64,000 nucleotides of DNA from Paenibacillus yonginensis (GCF_001685395.1 NZ_CP014167.1:2609501-2673500), one strand, 5' to 3'. Positions 44,432-53,403 are shown, counted from the stretch's first letter. The notes: generated from the letters alone by a model not told the origin. Numbers and translations: made by a program.

Positions 44432-44463
44432 GAAAAAAGACCGCAGCTATTTCGCGCGGTCTT
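44432..44463 (-). terminator. Riboswitch-controlled terminator upstream of lysP
   Basis: AAGACCGC pairs with GCGGTCTT and is followed by TTTTTT on the minus strand. It sits between the lysine aptamer and the lysP start, as an expression platform. Confidence 0.85.
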
Positions 44464-44491
44464 CGGATCATTAGAAATCATCTGCCTCAAA

Positions 44492-44700
44492 CCTTCATGA
44501 AGATAGCACAACACGGCATTTATGGCGACAAATGGCCGTGACAGTTCTGCCCCTTTCGGGAACAGCCCCAGCATCGCCCCCTTTGAAGCTTGGGAGCCAC
44601 ACTTCGGCGGTTTGCCCTTTCCTTCCGGGATCCTCAGCTGCTTCTAACTTACCCCGGCGGTACTCTTCCAAACCGCGACCTCTACCTCATCAGTTCAGAT
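44492..44700 (-). promoter_or_regulatory. Lysine riboswitch (L box) aptamer
   Basis: The leader RNA reads, in order, the conserved L-box pieces: AUGAGGUAGAGGUCGCGG, then AAGAGUA, CCGCCGAAGUG, GGGCUGUU, CUGUCACGGC and finally GCUAUCUUCAU. The last pairs with the first to close helix P1 (AUGAGGUAG with CUAUCUUCAU, allowing G-U). Order and spacing match the Bacillus lysC leader. Lysine binding should favour the downstream terminator. Confidence 0.88.
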
Positions 44701-44799
44701 GAGGCTTGCTATTAAATTGTTAAGGGAAATACGAGCTTTAATTATAGATCATTAACCTGACATACACAATGACATAATTTTGGAAAAAGATAAAAGAAA

Positions 44800-44836
44800 G
44801 GATATTTGCCCGGCGAGTCCCGCGGGCCAAATATCC
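44800..44836. terminator. Terminator between lysP leader and the DoxX gene
   Basis: GGATATTTGCCCGGC pairs with CGGGCCAAATATCC (one mismatch), with A/T-rich flanks, following the stop of the DoxX gene. Confidence 0.82.
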
Positions 44837-44865
44837 TAATCTTTTCGTTATTTAGATTATTTAGG

Positions 44866-45399
44866 TTAAGCCGTGTGTTTTATTTGGGTTGGTGCTGGCG
44901 CCTGAGGCTGCACTTCGTTTCTTTCCCGTTTGAACAGACGGCGCAGGTAAGGCATAACCCAGTAGTCCAGACCGATTTTACCAGCATTGGCGGCAGCGAC
45001 TACGATGAAGATTTCAAGAATCAGCATTTGCGCATTGGTGCTTACCGTACCCGAGAAGAGGAACGCGGTATTCATCACAACCGCCATCAGAGCGGCGAAG
45101 GTGGTGAAGGTACCAAGGATCAGCCCAAGGCCTACCAGAAATTCACCAAGCGGGATCAGAACGTTGAAGAAGTTTACGCCCGGCAGAGCGGCGTGTTCCA
45201 GGAATGCGGCCCACCAGCCTTGGACAGCCGGATTCTCGCCGGTGCTTTTGGCGATGGCCCCTTGCAGGAAACCTCCGGCGTCGAAGCCGCCTGTCAATTT
45301 CTCAAAGCCGTGTGTCATCCATTGGTATCCCAGGTAAATCCGGACTACGGTCAGCAGCCACATGGCCACTTTATTGGTTCTCAGCCAGTTGTTAAACAT
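44866..45399 (-). CDS. DoxX family membrane protein
   Basis: A 177-aa protein with four membrane helices and the DoxX/DoxD layout (VVRIYLGYQWMTHGFEKLTG at the first helix, then LIPLGEFLVGLGLILGTFTT). The C-terminal tail is basic and proline-rich. DoxX-like proteins are linked to thiosulfate:quinone oxidoreductase or redox stress complexes; the role of this one is unknown. The start at 45399 follows AAAGGAGAG. The promoter has TATAAT (45490-45485) with a Rex-like palindrome directly upstream and an FNR-like site further up, so expression is probably tied to oxygen and NADH/NAD+ status. Confidence 0.88.
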   Translation of the reverse strand: MFNNWLRTNKVAMWLLTVVRIYLGYQWMTHGFEKLTGGFDAGGFLQGAIAKSTGENPAVQGWWAAFLEHAALPGVNFFNVLIPLGEFLVGLGLILGTFTTFAALMAVVMNTAFLFSGTVSTNAQMLILEIFIVVAAANAGKIGLDYWVMPYLRRLFKRERNEVQPQAPAPTQIKHTA

Positions 45400-45489
45400 A
45401 TCAATCTCTCCTTTTGGTTTCTCTCCATTTGTGATTTTGTTTATTGCTTTTTGTTTTTGTTTGATGATCATCTCTTATGGCTTTATTAT

Positions 45490-45507
45490 AAGTGAAATAT
45501 TTCACAA
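45490..45507. promoter_or_regulatory. Rex-like operator in the doxX promoter
   Basis: AAGTGAAATATTTCACAA contains a perfect 14-bp palindrome (GTGAAATATTTCAC). Read on the minus strand it matches the Rex consensus TTGTGAA-N4-TTCACAA except for one outer base. It abuts the -10 element, a position suited to repression. Confidence 0.6.
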
Positions 45508-45510
45508 TAG

Positions 45511-45528
45511 GTGTGATAAAAGTCACAC
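45511..45528. promoter_or_regulatory. FNR/CRP-type site in the doxX promoter
   Basis: The sequence fits TGTGA-N6-TCACA exactly (45512-45527). Its centre (45519.5) lies about 41.5 bp upstream of the start point predicted from TATAAT at 45490-45485, the class II position for FNR-type activators. Confidence 0.6.
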
Positions 45529-45584
45529 TTATCAGATTTATTTTAAATTTTATTTGTTTGGTGTGTTCATATAACGGAATCGAC

Positions 45585-45679
45585 AAAAAACACCGGCCAA
45601 ACCCGTGACGGAACCACCCTAATTACTAAAGAAACCAATACGCAGGGATAATTCCGAACAACGGCTGCCGGTGTTTTTT
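45585..45679 (-). terminator. Terminator of the GH20 gene
   Basis: AAAAAACACCGG pairs perfectly with CCGGTGTTTTTT (12 bp), enclosing a 71-nt region with an inner CGGAA/TTCCG helix. It lies right after the GH20 stop. Confidence 0.65.
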
Positions 45680-45696
45680 CATAAATATTCGTGATC

Positions 45697-47289
45697 TTAT
45701 TCTATGCTGCTTGTCATCCGCTTAAATGCTTCATAGCTTCCATACCGCTTCTCTGCAATCCAGGCTTTCTCCGCCATTGCACGCAGCGGCTCGTAAATGC
45801 CCTCTGCCACCTGCTGCTCGGTTTGCGCGTCCGGCGTATCGCTCCAGATCGCAAAGGAACAACCGATCAGACTGGACGGATACGGCTCCGGATACTCCTG
45901 CTTCTCGATATCGCTGATCTTGGGCAGCAGACCAGGGTGCCAGTCTTCGTAGATTTTGTCACCTGTTGGGTATTTATAGCCGGCGTTTTCCCCCAGCACA
46001 TAGTAGAAGTAAGCATCGTTATAATTGATAAGCTCGTAGCCCAGATCCAGGAAGGTTTGAGCCGTTGCCATGTTGCGGTGCCATTTCGTCCAGTACGTAA
46101 TCTGAATGGAGGCTTTGGGATGGACGCGCTGTGTCTGGTCCTGGCGGTACAAGCCATCATTCCAGGCCCGGACAATAAAGCCCTTCTCTTCGAGATGCAC
46201 CGCTATTTGGTTGATATAGTCGATGTATGTATCTACGCCTTGTCCTTCCGGAATCCCAAGCTTCTCTTGGGCATATTTCTCCAATTGCGGGTACAGGGCA
46301 AACTGCTCAAAATCGATAAATTCATCCCCGCCGAGATGGAAATAAGGACTTTCTTGAAAAAGCTCCGCATATTCATCGATCAGATCAAGGACAAATCTCT
46401 TGGCCGCCTCATTTGTAATATCCAGAGCTCCTTTGGCAGGCGCGCCTGACGAATCCTGAAGCAGCCATTCCGGATGATCCTTCAGCGCATAACCGAGATG
46501 CCCGGGGGAATCCAGCGACGGAATAACCGTTACATGATACCTTTTGGCCGTCTGCAGAATTTCCTTAAGGTCCTCTTTGGTTAAATACTGCGGCGACATG
46601 ACTTCCGGATGGCTGTCACATTGGAGGGTAAACCCTTCATTTTCCGAAAAATGCAGCTGCAATACGTTTAACTTGAGCCAGGACAGCTCTTTAATGCGAT
46701 TTAGGATCCAATCCTTGCTGAAAAATTTCCGGCCGATATCCACGTGCATCGCTCTTTCCTGAACGGCAGGATAATCGACTACGGTTCCATAAGCCAGGCA
46801 GCCTTGTGCCAGAAGCTGCTGCAGGAGGGTGCGAAAGGCATAGAGAAGCCCCCGTTCAGTGGCCGACTTCAGGTGCACGAAGCTGCCGATCTCAAGCGTG
46901 TAGGCTTCGCTGCCTTGACTTGCAGACGGCGCGTTATGCTCGCCGCGGACCAGAGATTGAATGTGATTTCGAAGAAGCTCCATATCCATGAGCTCTACCA
47001 CCAAATCACCGGCACCGGCAGTGCTGATCGTTCCTGTCTGGACAGGAATCCGGCCTATCCGGTCTTCGTTCGTAAGCTGTCTGGCCGCGAATTCGGACTG
47101 GACTAGCGAAACCATGTCAGCCAATACCGGATTACCGGATGAGTTTGCATTTTCGATGATGATGATCTTGGACTCACCGCTTACTCGCCACTGTTCATCC
47201 GATTGCCGATCAAACTGCCGTACGCTTGGAAGTGCAAGAAAAGCGGGACTGGATAAATTTTGTTCCTTAGATGTTTTGTGCTGTTCCAT
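45697..47289 (-). CDS. GH20 beta-N-acetylhexosaminidase
   Basis: A 530-aa enzyme with no signal peptide. The N-terminal GH20b domain (about 20-165) is followed by a TIM barrel with the Asp-Glu catalytic pair in FHLGGDEF. This pair is used in substrate-assisted removal of GlcNAc or GalNAc. The start ATG 47289 lies behind AGAGGTGA; a GTG four codons earlier is possible. It is the last gene of a run of minus-strand carbohydrate genes but is separated from GH5 by about 525 bp and a terminator, so it probably has its own promoter. Confidence 0.92.
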   Translation of the reverse strand: MEQHKTSKEQNLSSPAFLALPSVRQFDRQSDEQWRVSGESKIIIIENANSSGNPVLADMVSLVQSEFAARQLTNEDRIGRIPVQTGTISTAGAGDLVVELMDMELLRNHIQSLVRGEHNAPSASQGSEAYTLEIGSFVHLKSATERGLLYAFRTLLQQLLAQGCLAYGTVVDYPAVQERAMHVDIGRKFFSKDWILNRIKELSWLKLNVLQLHFSENEGFTLQCDSHPEVMSPQYLTKEDLKEILQTAKRYHVTVIPSLDSPGHLGYALKDHPEWLLQDSSGAPAKGALDITNEAAKRFVLDLIDEYAELFQESPYFHLGGDEFIDFEQFALYPQLEKYAQEKLGIPEGQGVDTYIDYINQIAVHLEEKGFIVRAWNDGLYRQDQTQRVHPKASIQITYWTKWHRNMATAQTFLDLGYELINYNDAYFYYVLGENAGYKYPTGDKIYEDWHPGLLPKISDIEKQEYPEPYPSSLIGCSFAIWSDTPDAQTEQQVAEGIYEPLRAMAEKAWIAEKRYGSYEAFKRMTSSIE

Positions 47290-47633
47290 GTTTGTTATCA
47301 CCTCTTAGCAAGCATATCGGATGCCGGAGAGGGTGACAAGGGGAAGGAAGGCAATGCAGCTATGATTCATTGGTTTGGAAGTGTGGCTGACTTTATATTT
47401 AAATTCACTACTGCCAGAGAATTGATTGAGAAAAAACATAAGCTTTTGTTCCAACCAAAGCTGCGTTTTCAATCACATAAAGAGAAGCGCGAGAAGGATT
47501 TTGAGCTATAAATTTCAGAACATGCTGTTCAGTTCGGCGACGATGAATTTTAATCTCCGAAAAATAAAGTTTCAAAAAAGAGGCCTCCCGTTTATGCCGC
47601 TCCCTGAGCTTCCCGACCCTCTGCGTTGTTGCG
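47290..47633. other. Gap upstream of GH20 with a doubtful small ORF
   Basis: This gap must carry the GH20 promoter. A + strand frame at 47362-47511 (MIHWFGSVADFIFKFTTARE start, 49 codons, GGAAGG 12 nt upstream) is possible as a small gene but has no recognised relatives. No strong repeat is seen. Confidence 0.25.
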
Positions 47634-47680
47634 ATGAAAAAGACCCGTCCCGATCGAATTCGACCGGAGAACGGGTCCTT
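47634..47680 (-). terminator. Terminator downstream of the GH5 gene
   Basis: GACCCGT pairs with ACGGGTC around an inner CGAATTCG-containing helix, followed by TTTTT on the minus strand. Confidence 0.7.
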
Positions 47681-47814
47681 CTCTATGGCAGCCAACCACT
47701 GCCCTGATTATAAAATCTATTATTGATTTAGCATTAACCTGCATCACGGCGGTGTCCGGCTGGCTGGCCTCGACAGGGAGCTGAATCGCCGGTAATGAAG
47801 CCGGCTGTTCCCTG

Positions 47815-49299
47815 TTACTGCTTATTCACGCCGGAATGCTGAGAGGTATGCTTTTGCAGGATGTTAAGCAGTCCTTCGTTGAGGCTGCAATTCCGGAAAG
47901 CAAAAGACTGCATCGTTTTGTCGATCGCCTCTTCCGATAAACCCTGGAACAGCTTGGCGTAAGCAGGCTGGATTAAGGCGCCCGCATACACGGTCAGAAT
48001 GGATTGCGAAATCCCCGCCACATTGTAGCTGTGGTTGATGCCCGGATCGCCGATCGCTTCCTCAAGGTGGGAGGCCAGTTCTCCGGCGAGCTGTCTCGCT
48101 TTATGGCCGGGCAGCCAGATCATCCAGTCGTCCGTGTTGAGCTCATGTTTCATTCTAATAATAGAGGCGATGCGCTGCATATATTCGGATTCGGGGTCCA
48201 AGGTGACCAGCCCCATAACGCCTACGTCTTTATAGGTCCAGGTTGTCCAGTGCGCCCCATACTGCTCAAAAATGCCGATCTGATCGTCCATCGCCTTCAA
48301 CCGGTCCTGGACTTCCCCCGCAGGTCCGTTATAAACGGAGCCAAACTCGCCGACCCAAAGGGGAACCTGATGCTGCTGGGTATAGCGGGTCCCTTGATGG
48401 TTCAAGAATTCTTCCTCCTGCACCTTGGCGTCCCAGTATTTGCCCCGGTCCATGTTGGCATTGCGCGCATCCACGATTCCCGGGTAAGGGCCGGGGCCAA
48501 AACCGGCTGCCGTATAATTATGGCTGCTGTACACCAGGTTATCGGCGAAAGGAGCTTCCAAACCTTCAAACAGCTTCGAATACATATCCCCTTCCAGAAA
48601 AATAATCGTCGCCGGATCAATCTTGCGGATCGCCCCGACTATTCTTTGGTAGACGGCATTCATCCGGTCCCAATCCGGTTTGTAGTTCCCGAAGAACGTA
48701 TGCGGATAGTCGCCGTGAGGCGAATTGACGCAAGGCTCGTTCATTACGTTATAGCCGGCGATTACCGTTTTGCCCCGGTAACGGCGGGCGAATTCCTCCC
48801 ACAAAGCCACAAAGCGGTCCTGATAGGTCCGGTCATGCCAGAAAAAGCTGTGCCTTACATCATTATCCGAATGCCAATGCGTGTTCTGGTAGCCTTGTAC
48901 CGCGTGCAGGTCCAAAATCACATACAGGCCATACTGCTCGCAGAGGTTCACGATTTTGTCCAATTGCTGAAAACCGGATTCTTTGTAAGTAAAAGGAGCC
49001 TCGTCGTCTTCGAAATGTCTGTAATTCAAAGGGATCCGCACGGTGTTGGCGCCCCAGCTTTTGATGAACCGAATATCATCTTCGCCGAAAAAGTAATGCT
49101 GGAGCCGTTCAAACAGAAATTCCGCCTTGCTTGCGCCGAGGATTTCGGATACGGTATACCGCAAAGCATGCTCCGTCCCTGTGAACCCATTAATAAAATC
49201 CTCCATGTTCATCCAGCCGCCAATGCAGGTGCCTCTTAGTTGAACGGGGTTTCCTTGCGAATCGGTAATCTTGTTTTTGTTAACCGTAAGTCTGTCCAT
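47815..49299 (-). CDS. GH5 family glycoside hydrolase, intracellular
   Basis: A 494-aa enzyme lacking a signal peptide. Its (beta/alpha)8 barrel has the acid/base Glu in VMNEPC and the nucleophile in WVGEFGS, as well as RIPLNYRHF. The C-terminal ~110 residues are an extension of unknown role. Cytoplasmic GH5 enzymes hydrolyse imported beta-glucosides or manno- and gluco-oligosaccharides. It follows a GPH symporter gene in the same direction, which probably supplies its substrate. The start ATG follows GGAAGAG. Confidence 0.88.
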   Translation of the reverse strand: MDRLTVNKNKITDSQGNPVQLRGTCIGGWMNMEDFINGFTGTEHALRYTVSEILGASKAEFLFERLQHYFFGEDDIRFIKSWGANTVRIPLNYRHFEDDEAPFTYKESGFQQLDKIVNLCEQYGLYVILDLHAVQGYQNTHWHSDNDVRHSFFWHDRTYQDRFVALWEEFARRYRGKTVIAGYNVMNEPCVNSPHGDYPHTFFGNYKPDWDRMNAVYQRIVGAIRKIDPATIIFLEGDMYSKLFEGLEAPFADNLVYSSHNYTAAGFGPGPYPGIVDARNANMDRGKYWDAKVQEEEFLNHQGTRYTQQHQVPLWVGEFGSVYNGPAGEVQDRLKAMDDQIGIFEQYGAHWTTWTYKDVGVMGLVTLDPESEYMQRIASIIRMKHELNTDDWMIWLPGHKARQLAGELASHLEEAIGDPGINHSYNVAGISQSILTVYAGALIQPAYAKLFQGLSEEAIDKTMQSFAFRNCSLNEGLLNILQKHTSQHSGVNKQ

Positions 49300-49349
49300 C
49301 TGCTTTCTCTTCCTTTCTTTTGTTTACTGGGCTGCCAAAAGGCAGCTGC

Positions 49350-50705
49350 TTATTGACGTGCTTCCAGCTCAGCAACCACTCGTTTATGTTCCTTCTCATC
49401 TAGATTATAGAAATAGATGGCAATAAGCTCGATGATGATAAAGACCGCCGGAATGATGGTCGTAGTCAGCAAAATGCCGTGGAGCGCTGTCAGCGTTTGA
49501 GCCTGATTGGCCACATAGCCGAACCGGTCCAAGATCAGTCCAGGAACGATCCCGCCAAGCGCCATCCCAAATTTATAGAAAAATCCGATGATCGCATAAA
49601 TTAAACCACCCATCCGTTTGCCTGTTTTATATTCCCCATAGTCGATCGTTTCAGGAACCAAAGCCCAGCATAGACCGCCGGCCGTAACGGTTCCGATCGC
49701 AGAGATGATCCGGGCAGTCAGCACCAAAGGAACCATGGAAGGCGGGATAACCCACAAGGCCAGCAAGCCCACCATTTTGAAGGTCAACGTGGTGAAGAGC
49801 AGTGTTCTTTTGCCCATCCATTTATAAAGGAAAGGCATCAGCGGCATACAAACCAAGGCCGGCAGAACGCCCAGCAGGCCATACCATTTCACCAGATCGG
49901 GCCTGTCCACATTATACGTAATGTAATAAACACCCACCGAGTTGATAATCGAGTTGACACCAAAGTTGATAATAAAGAACAGGCAGATCAGAACAAGCGG
50001 TCGGTTCACCCGAAATTGCTCGAAGGCGTCCTTCAGGTTGATTTTTTCAGCAGCATGATCCGGGACTTTAACTCTTTCTTTGGTGTTGAAAAAGCAGTAA
50101 AAGAGCAGTAAACATCCGAGAACCCCCATAATCGTCATAGTCAATTGCCAGCTGCTGCTTGTCTTCATGTTTGCGGCTGCAAAAACCCCGACCAGCAGAG
50201 GCACCCCATAAGTAACGATCATCCCGCCGATATTGGAGAAAAACACGCGTACAGACGTCAAGCTGACGACTTCCTTGTTGTCCTGTGTGATAACCGAAGT
50301 CAAAGCTCCATAAGGAACGTTGATCGTAGTATAGGTGACGGACAATAAGATGTAGGTAATGTAGGCATAAACTAATTTCCCTGTATCCGAGAACCCAGGC
50401 GTTGTGAAACAGAGGACGGACATGATCGCAAAAGGAATTGCGCCATAAAGCAGATACGGCCGAAAACGCCCGTATTTGGAATTGGTGCGGTCTACCACCG
50501 TGCCGATCAGCGGATCGACCACCGCATCAAATATCCTTACGATCAGAAACATCAAGCCGGCTGCGGCCGACGAGATGCCGAACACATCGGTATAGAAAAA
50601 CAGCAGATAGCTGCTGACCGTCTGATAAATCAGGTTAAATGCCAGGTCCCCTGTCGCATAACCTACTTTTTCCCGGCTGCTGATTCTGTGGACTGTTGGT
50701 TTCAT
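49350..50705 (-). CDS. GPH family sugar:cation symporter
   Basis: A 451-aa transporter with 12 membrane helices, of the glycoside-pentoside-hexuronide family (GYATGDLAFNLIYQ; RIFDAVVDPLIGTVVDRTNS; KYGRFRPYLL). It imports glycosides with Na+ or H+. The in-frame ATG at 50705 has no ribosome-binding site. A well-placed one (GGGAGG) serves the ATG at 50736, but that frame is thrown off by a run of eight A; with seven A it would read MGLMAVKKTV directly into MKPTVHR. The gene may therefore be slippage-dependent, phase-variable, or affected by a sequence error. It lies between glycerate kinase and GH5. Confidence 0.9.
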   Translation of the reverse strand: MKPTVHRISSREKVGYATGDLAFNLIYQTVSSYLLFFYTDVFGISSAAAGLMFLIVRIFDAVVDPLIGTVVDRTNSKYGRFRPYLLYGAIPFAIMSVLCFTTPGFSDTGKLVYAYITYILLSVTYTTINVPYGALTSVITQDNKEVVSLTSVRVFFSNIGGMIVTYGVPLLVGVFAAANMKTSSSWQLTMTIMGVLGCLLLFYCFFNTKERVKVPDHAAEKINLKDAFEQFRVNRPLVLICLFFIINFGVNSIINSVGVYYITYNVDRPDLVKWYGLLGVLPALVCMPLMPFLYKWMGKRTLLFTTLTFKMVGLLALWVIPPSMVPLVLTARIISAIGTVTAGGLCWALVPETIDYGEYKTGKRMGGLIYAIIGFFYKFGMALGGIVPGLILDRFGYVANQAQTLTALHGILLTTTIIPAVFIIIELIAIYFYNLDEKEHKRVVAELEARQ

Positions 50706-50710
50706 AACTG

Positions 50711-50749
50711 TTTTTTTTCACGGCCATCAAACCCATTTCAAAACCTCCC
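50711..50749 (-). other. A8 tract and out-of-frame start of the symporter gene
   Basis: On the minus strand GGGAGG (50749-50744), a 7-nt gap and ATG (50736) are followed five codons later by eight A (50718-50711). Removing one A joins this start in frame to the symporter ORF. The tract is a candidate slippage site. Confidence 0.6.
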
Positions 50750-50754
50750 TTTGG

Positions 50755-51888
50755 TTATTTCTTGTTTAATTGGAATGCCCGGATGGCCTTCTCGCCGGCA
50801 TGTGCCGTCAGCTCACCCACCTGATCCATAGCTTCCTGAAGCGATAAAGGCCGGTTAATAATATCGATGACCAGATCAATGCCGTGGTCGTATACGTCCT
50901 GGATCGCCTCGCCTTCGCTGCCTACGATGGCAATGACCGGCAGGCCGAATTTTTTGGCCAGCTTCGCTACGCCGACCGGCGCTTTCCCCTGCGTAGACTG
51001 GAAATCCATACGGCCTTCGCCGGTAATAACCAGATCCGCGTCCTTCAGGTTCTCTTCGAGTCCGATCAGCTTCAAGACTGTCTCGATTCCCGAGCTTATT
51101 TCGGCTTGACAGAACGCCATTAATCCGGCTCCAAGACCTCCAGCCGCTCCTGCCCCGGGTACGTCCATAATGCTGACGCCTAATTGCTGTTCGATCTTCT
51201 CGGCGAATAACCGCAGCAGCCAGTCCAGCTTTACCAGGTCACCAGGAGAAGCTCCCTTTTGCGGCCCGTAAACGTAAGAAGCACCATTGTCTCCGCATAA
51301 AGGGTTGGTGACATCCGAAAGCACCAGCACTTCCGTGTCCTTCAGCCTAACGTCCAATCCAGAAATATCGATGGTGTCCAGCTGTTCCAGCGCTTTGGCG
51401 CCAAAGCCGATTTCACGGCCGAACTTGTCTTTAAAAGAAACCCCAAGCGCTTGGGCCATCCCCAAACCGCCGTCATTGGTGGCGCTGCCGCCGATTCCGA
51501 CGTAAATCGTTTTGACGCCTTCATTCAGTGCGGCTTTAATCAATTGGCCGGTGCCGAAGGTAGTCGTGATAAAAGGATTCCGCTCCTCTTCCTTGATCAA
51601 GGGAAGCCCGGAGGCCGCCGCCATTTCCACAACAGCCGTATCGCCGGGAAGCAGCCCGAATTTGGCGTTCACCTTGCTGCCTAAAGGCCCTGTTACTTCC
51701 TGCTCGATATAACGCCCGCCGCAGGCAGAGACTAACGCATCTACCGTTCCTTCTCCTCCGTCAGCCAGCGGTATTTTCAGTATGGCGGCATCCGGGTGCA
51801 CCCGGCGGATGCCTTGCTCGATATAACCTGCGACTTCAAATGTAGTGGCACTTCCCTTGTAGGAGTCGGCCGCAATCACGATTTTCAA
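50755..51888 (-). CDS. glxK: Glycerate kinase
   Basis: A 377-aa type-2 glycerate kinase of the GarK/GlxK family (MKIVIAADSYKGSATTFEVA start, then GIGGSATNDGGLGMAQALG, and VITGEGRMDFQSTQGKAP). It phosphorylates D-glycerate to a phosphoglycerate, feeding sugar-acid breakdown into glycolysis. The first codon appears to be TTG (51888), because the family's conserved N-terminus begins there; GGGG lies very close upstream. The gene is downstream of cdaR, its usual regulator. Candidate cre sites lie just upstream. Confidence 0.94.
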   Translation of the reverse strand: MKIVIAADSYKGSATTFEVAGYIEQGIRRVHPDAAILKIPLADGGEGTVDALVSACGGRYIEQEVTGPLGSKVNAKFGLLPGDTAVVEMAAASGLPLIKEEERNPFITTTFGTGQLIKAALNEGVKTIYVGIGGSATNDGGLGMAQALGVSFKDKFGREIGFGAKALEQLDTIDISGLDVRLKDTEVLVLSDVTNPLCGDNGASYVYGPQKGASPGDLVKLDWLLRLFAEKIEQQLGVSIMDVPGAGAAGGLGAGLMAFCQAEISSGIETVLKLIGLEENLKDADLVITGEGRMDFQSTQGKAPVGVAKLAKKFGLPVIAIVGSEGEAIQDVYDHGIDLVIDIINRPLSLQEAMDQVGELTAHAGEKAIRAFQLNKK

Positions 51889-51924
51889 TTCCCCACACCC
51901 TTTATCTATCTTTATAAGACTTTC

Positions 51925-51968
51925 GGAAAGCGCTTCCTTTACTAGTCATTTTAGATAAAGCGGTTACA
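51925..51968. promoter_or_regulatory. Candidate cre (CcpA) sites upstream of glxK
   Basis: ATAAAGCGGTTACA (51955-51968) matches 12 of 14 positions of the cre consensus. A second, weaker, palindromic GGAAAGCGCTTCC lies at 51925-51937. Catabolite repression of the glycerate and sugar genes is inferred. Confidence 0.45.
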
Positions 51969-51992
51969 TTTGAATATGGAACCCATACTAAA

Positions 51993-52015
51993 TAACCCCT
52001 AATGATTAGGGGTTA
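51993..52015. repeat. Perfect 11-bp inverted repeat between cdaR and glxK
   Basis: TAACCCCTAAT, a single G, and its exact complement. It could end cdaR transcription, although only a short T-rich stretch follows, or act as an operator for glxK. The 1-nt centre is more usual for a protein-binding site. Confidence 0.5.
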
Positions 52016-52126
52016 GATTTGGTATCCGTAATAAAAGAGCACTCCTGATTTCCTTAATGTTTCTTTTTTGAACGTTAATTCCAGCCAATTGGACTAGCTC
52101 ATCGGTTCCAACATGCATTTAAAGCG

Positions 52127-53254
52127 TCAAGCGGTCCGTCTTGCATTTAACAGAAAAGCCAGCTTAAGCACGGCAAAATCCCCGTACCGCCTCATGTCGT
52201 ACCCCGTTAAGGTTTTGAGCCGGTTCAGCTTATACTGGAGCGTGTTTTTGTGAATATAAAGGGCCTCGGAAATTTGGGTGATGGACCCGTTATATTTTTC
52301 AAACAGCTTAAAGATCCGGCTGTATTCCTGGGCGTCCTTATCTTCCAACTCCGCAAAAACCTTCCGGATGTATTCGGCGGCGATATCAGCGGACACTTTC
52401 TCCGCTATAATTTCAATATCCATCTGGTTATAATACTGGACTGCCTTGTCGTCCGAGAACAATGCCCAATCCAAGGCCGTTTGCGCTTTTTCATAGGAGG
52501 CTTTAAGGCCGGTCAACTCGTCCTCCACCGTCCCGATTCCGGATTTCACCGGGAACCCGTACCGGGCTTGAAGCTCCCTGGCCAGGTCTCTTAGTAAGGC
52601 GTCAAGCGAAGTTTCTGGAAGCTTCTGCAGCACCATGATCATTTTATTTTTGTTCTGCATAAGCAGAGGGTCGGCGTACGTGGTTAAGCGGTCTGAATAC
52701 AGCTTGAACAGGTTATCATTCTCCTCGATCAGCCGGTTGTCGTCCCCCAGGATTTCCGATACCACAACAACTCTTTCCACATGCGGACGAATATTGAACA
52801 CCTTTAATTTATTCAGGATGCTTTGTTCGTCGGTGGATGGACTGCGAAACAGCAGTTCCTCGATAATCATCCGCTGATTTTCTCTCTCCTGGCTTCTCAA
52901 TTGGTTGAGATAAGCATCCTTGATTAACAATTCCGTAAACCGCTTAATAATTTTTCCGTATTTTTCGATTTCCTCGTATTCTCCGGTGATCCCAATGACT
53001 CCCGCGATCGAATTTTCAAAGGTTACGGGCAGATTGAGGCCTTTGCGTGCGCCGGCATATTCCCCGTCCTCTTGAATCACAACCTCCCTGCGGGTGTCGA
53101 CCACTCTTTTGCCTCCGCCATGAAACGTGCCGATTCGGCTTAAATCCGTGCTTGCGATGATTATGCCGTCCGTATCAATGTAGTTGATCTCCTGATTGAC
53201 GATTTCCTTCATATCGACCACGATCGTTTGCGCCAGTTTGGTGGAAATATTCAA
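52127..53254 (-). CDS. cdaR: CdaR family sugar diacid regulator
   Basis: A 375-aa activator. The N-terminal sugar-diacid recognition domain (about 1-135; INYIDTDGIIIASTDLSRIG) is followed by a GGDEF-like middle and a C-terminal PucR-type helix-turn-helix (LYIHKNTLQYKLNRLKTLTG). CdaR proteins sense glycerate, glucarate or galactarate and activate glycerate kinase and permease genes. It is directly upstream of glxK in the same direction. Confidence 0.92.
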   Translation of the reverse strand: MNISTKLAQTIVVDMKEIVNQEINYIDTDGIIIASTDLSRIGTFHGGGKRVVDTRREVVIQEDGEYAGARKGLNLPVTFENSIAGVIGITGEYEEIEKYGKIIKRFTELLIKDAYLNQLRSQERENQRMIIEELLFRSPSTDEQSILNKLKVFNIRPHVERVVVVSEILGDDNRLIEENDNLFKLYSDRLTTYADPLLMQNKNKMIMVLQKLPETSLDALLRDLARELQARYGFPVKSGIGTVEDELTGLKASYEKAQTALDWALFSDDKAVQYYNQMDIEIIAEKVSADIAAEYIRKVFAELEDKDAQEYSRIFKLFEKYNGSITQISEALYIHKNTLQYKLNRLKTLTGYDMRRYGDFAVLKLAFLLNARRTA

Positions 53255-53403
53255 GTCTCTTTTTCCCTTCCTTAGAACTTTACTTTATTTTAACGGATTT
53301 TGGACGGGTTAAGAGGATAAAAAATATGGCAGTCCGTTTCTGAAAGAGTTCCTAACAGCGGATTTCCTCGTGATTATTAGATGCTTAGAATTTGAAAATA
53401 CCT

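Noticed and set aside
47683-47814. A protein-like minus-strand frame just after the GH5 stop.
   Set aside because: No start signal and no family resemblance; left as non-coding, including the terminator region.
48004-49239. A 411-aa + strand ORF opposite the GH5 gene.
   Set aside because: Antisense shadow; the GH5 catalytic motifs are on the minus strand.
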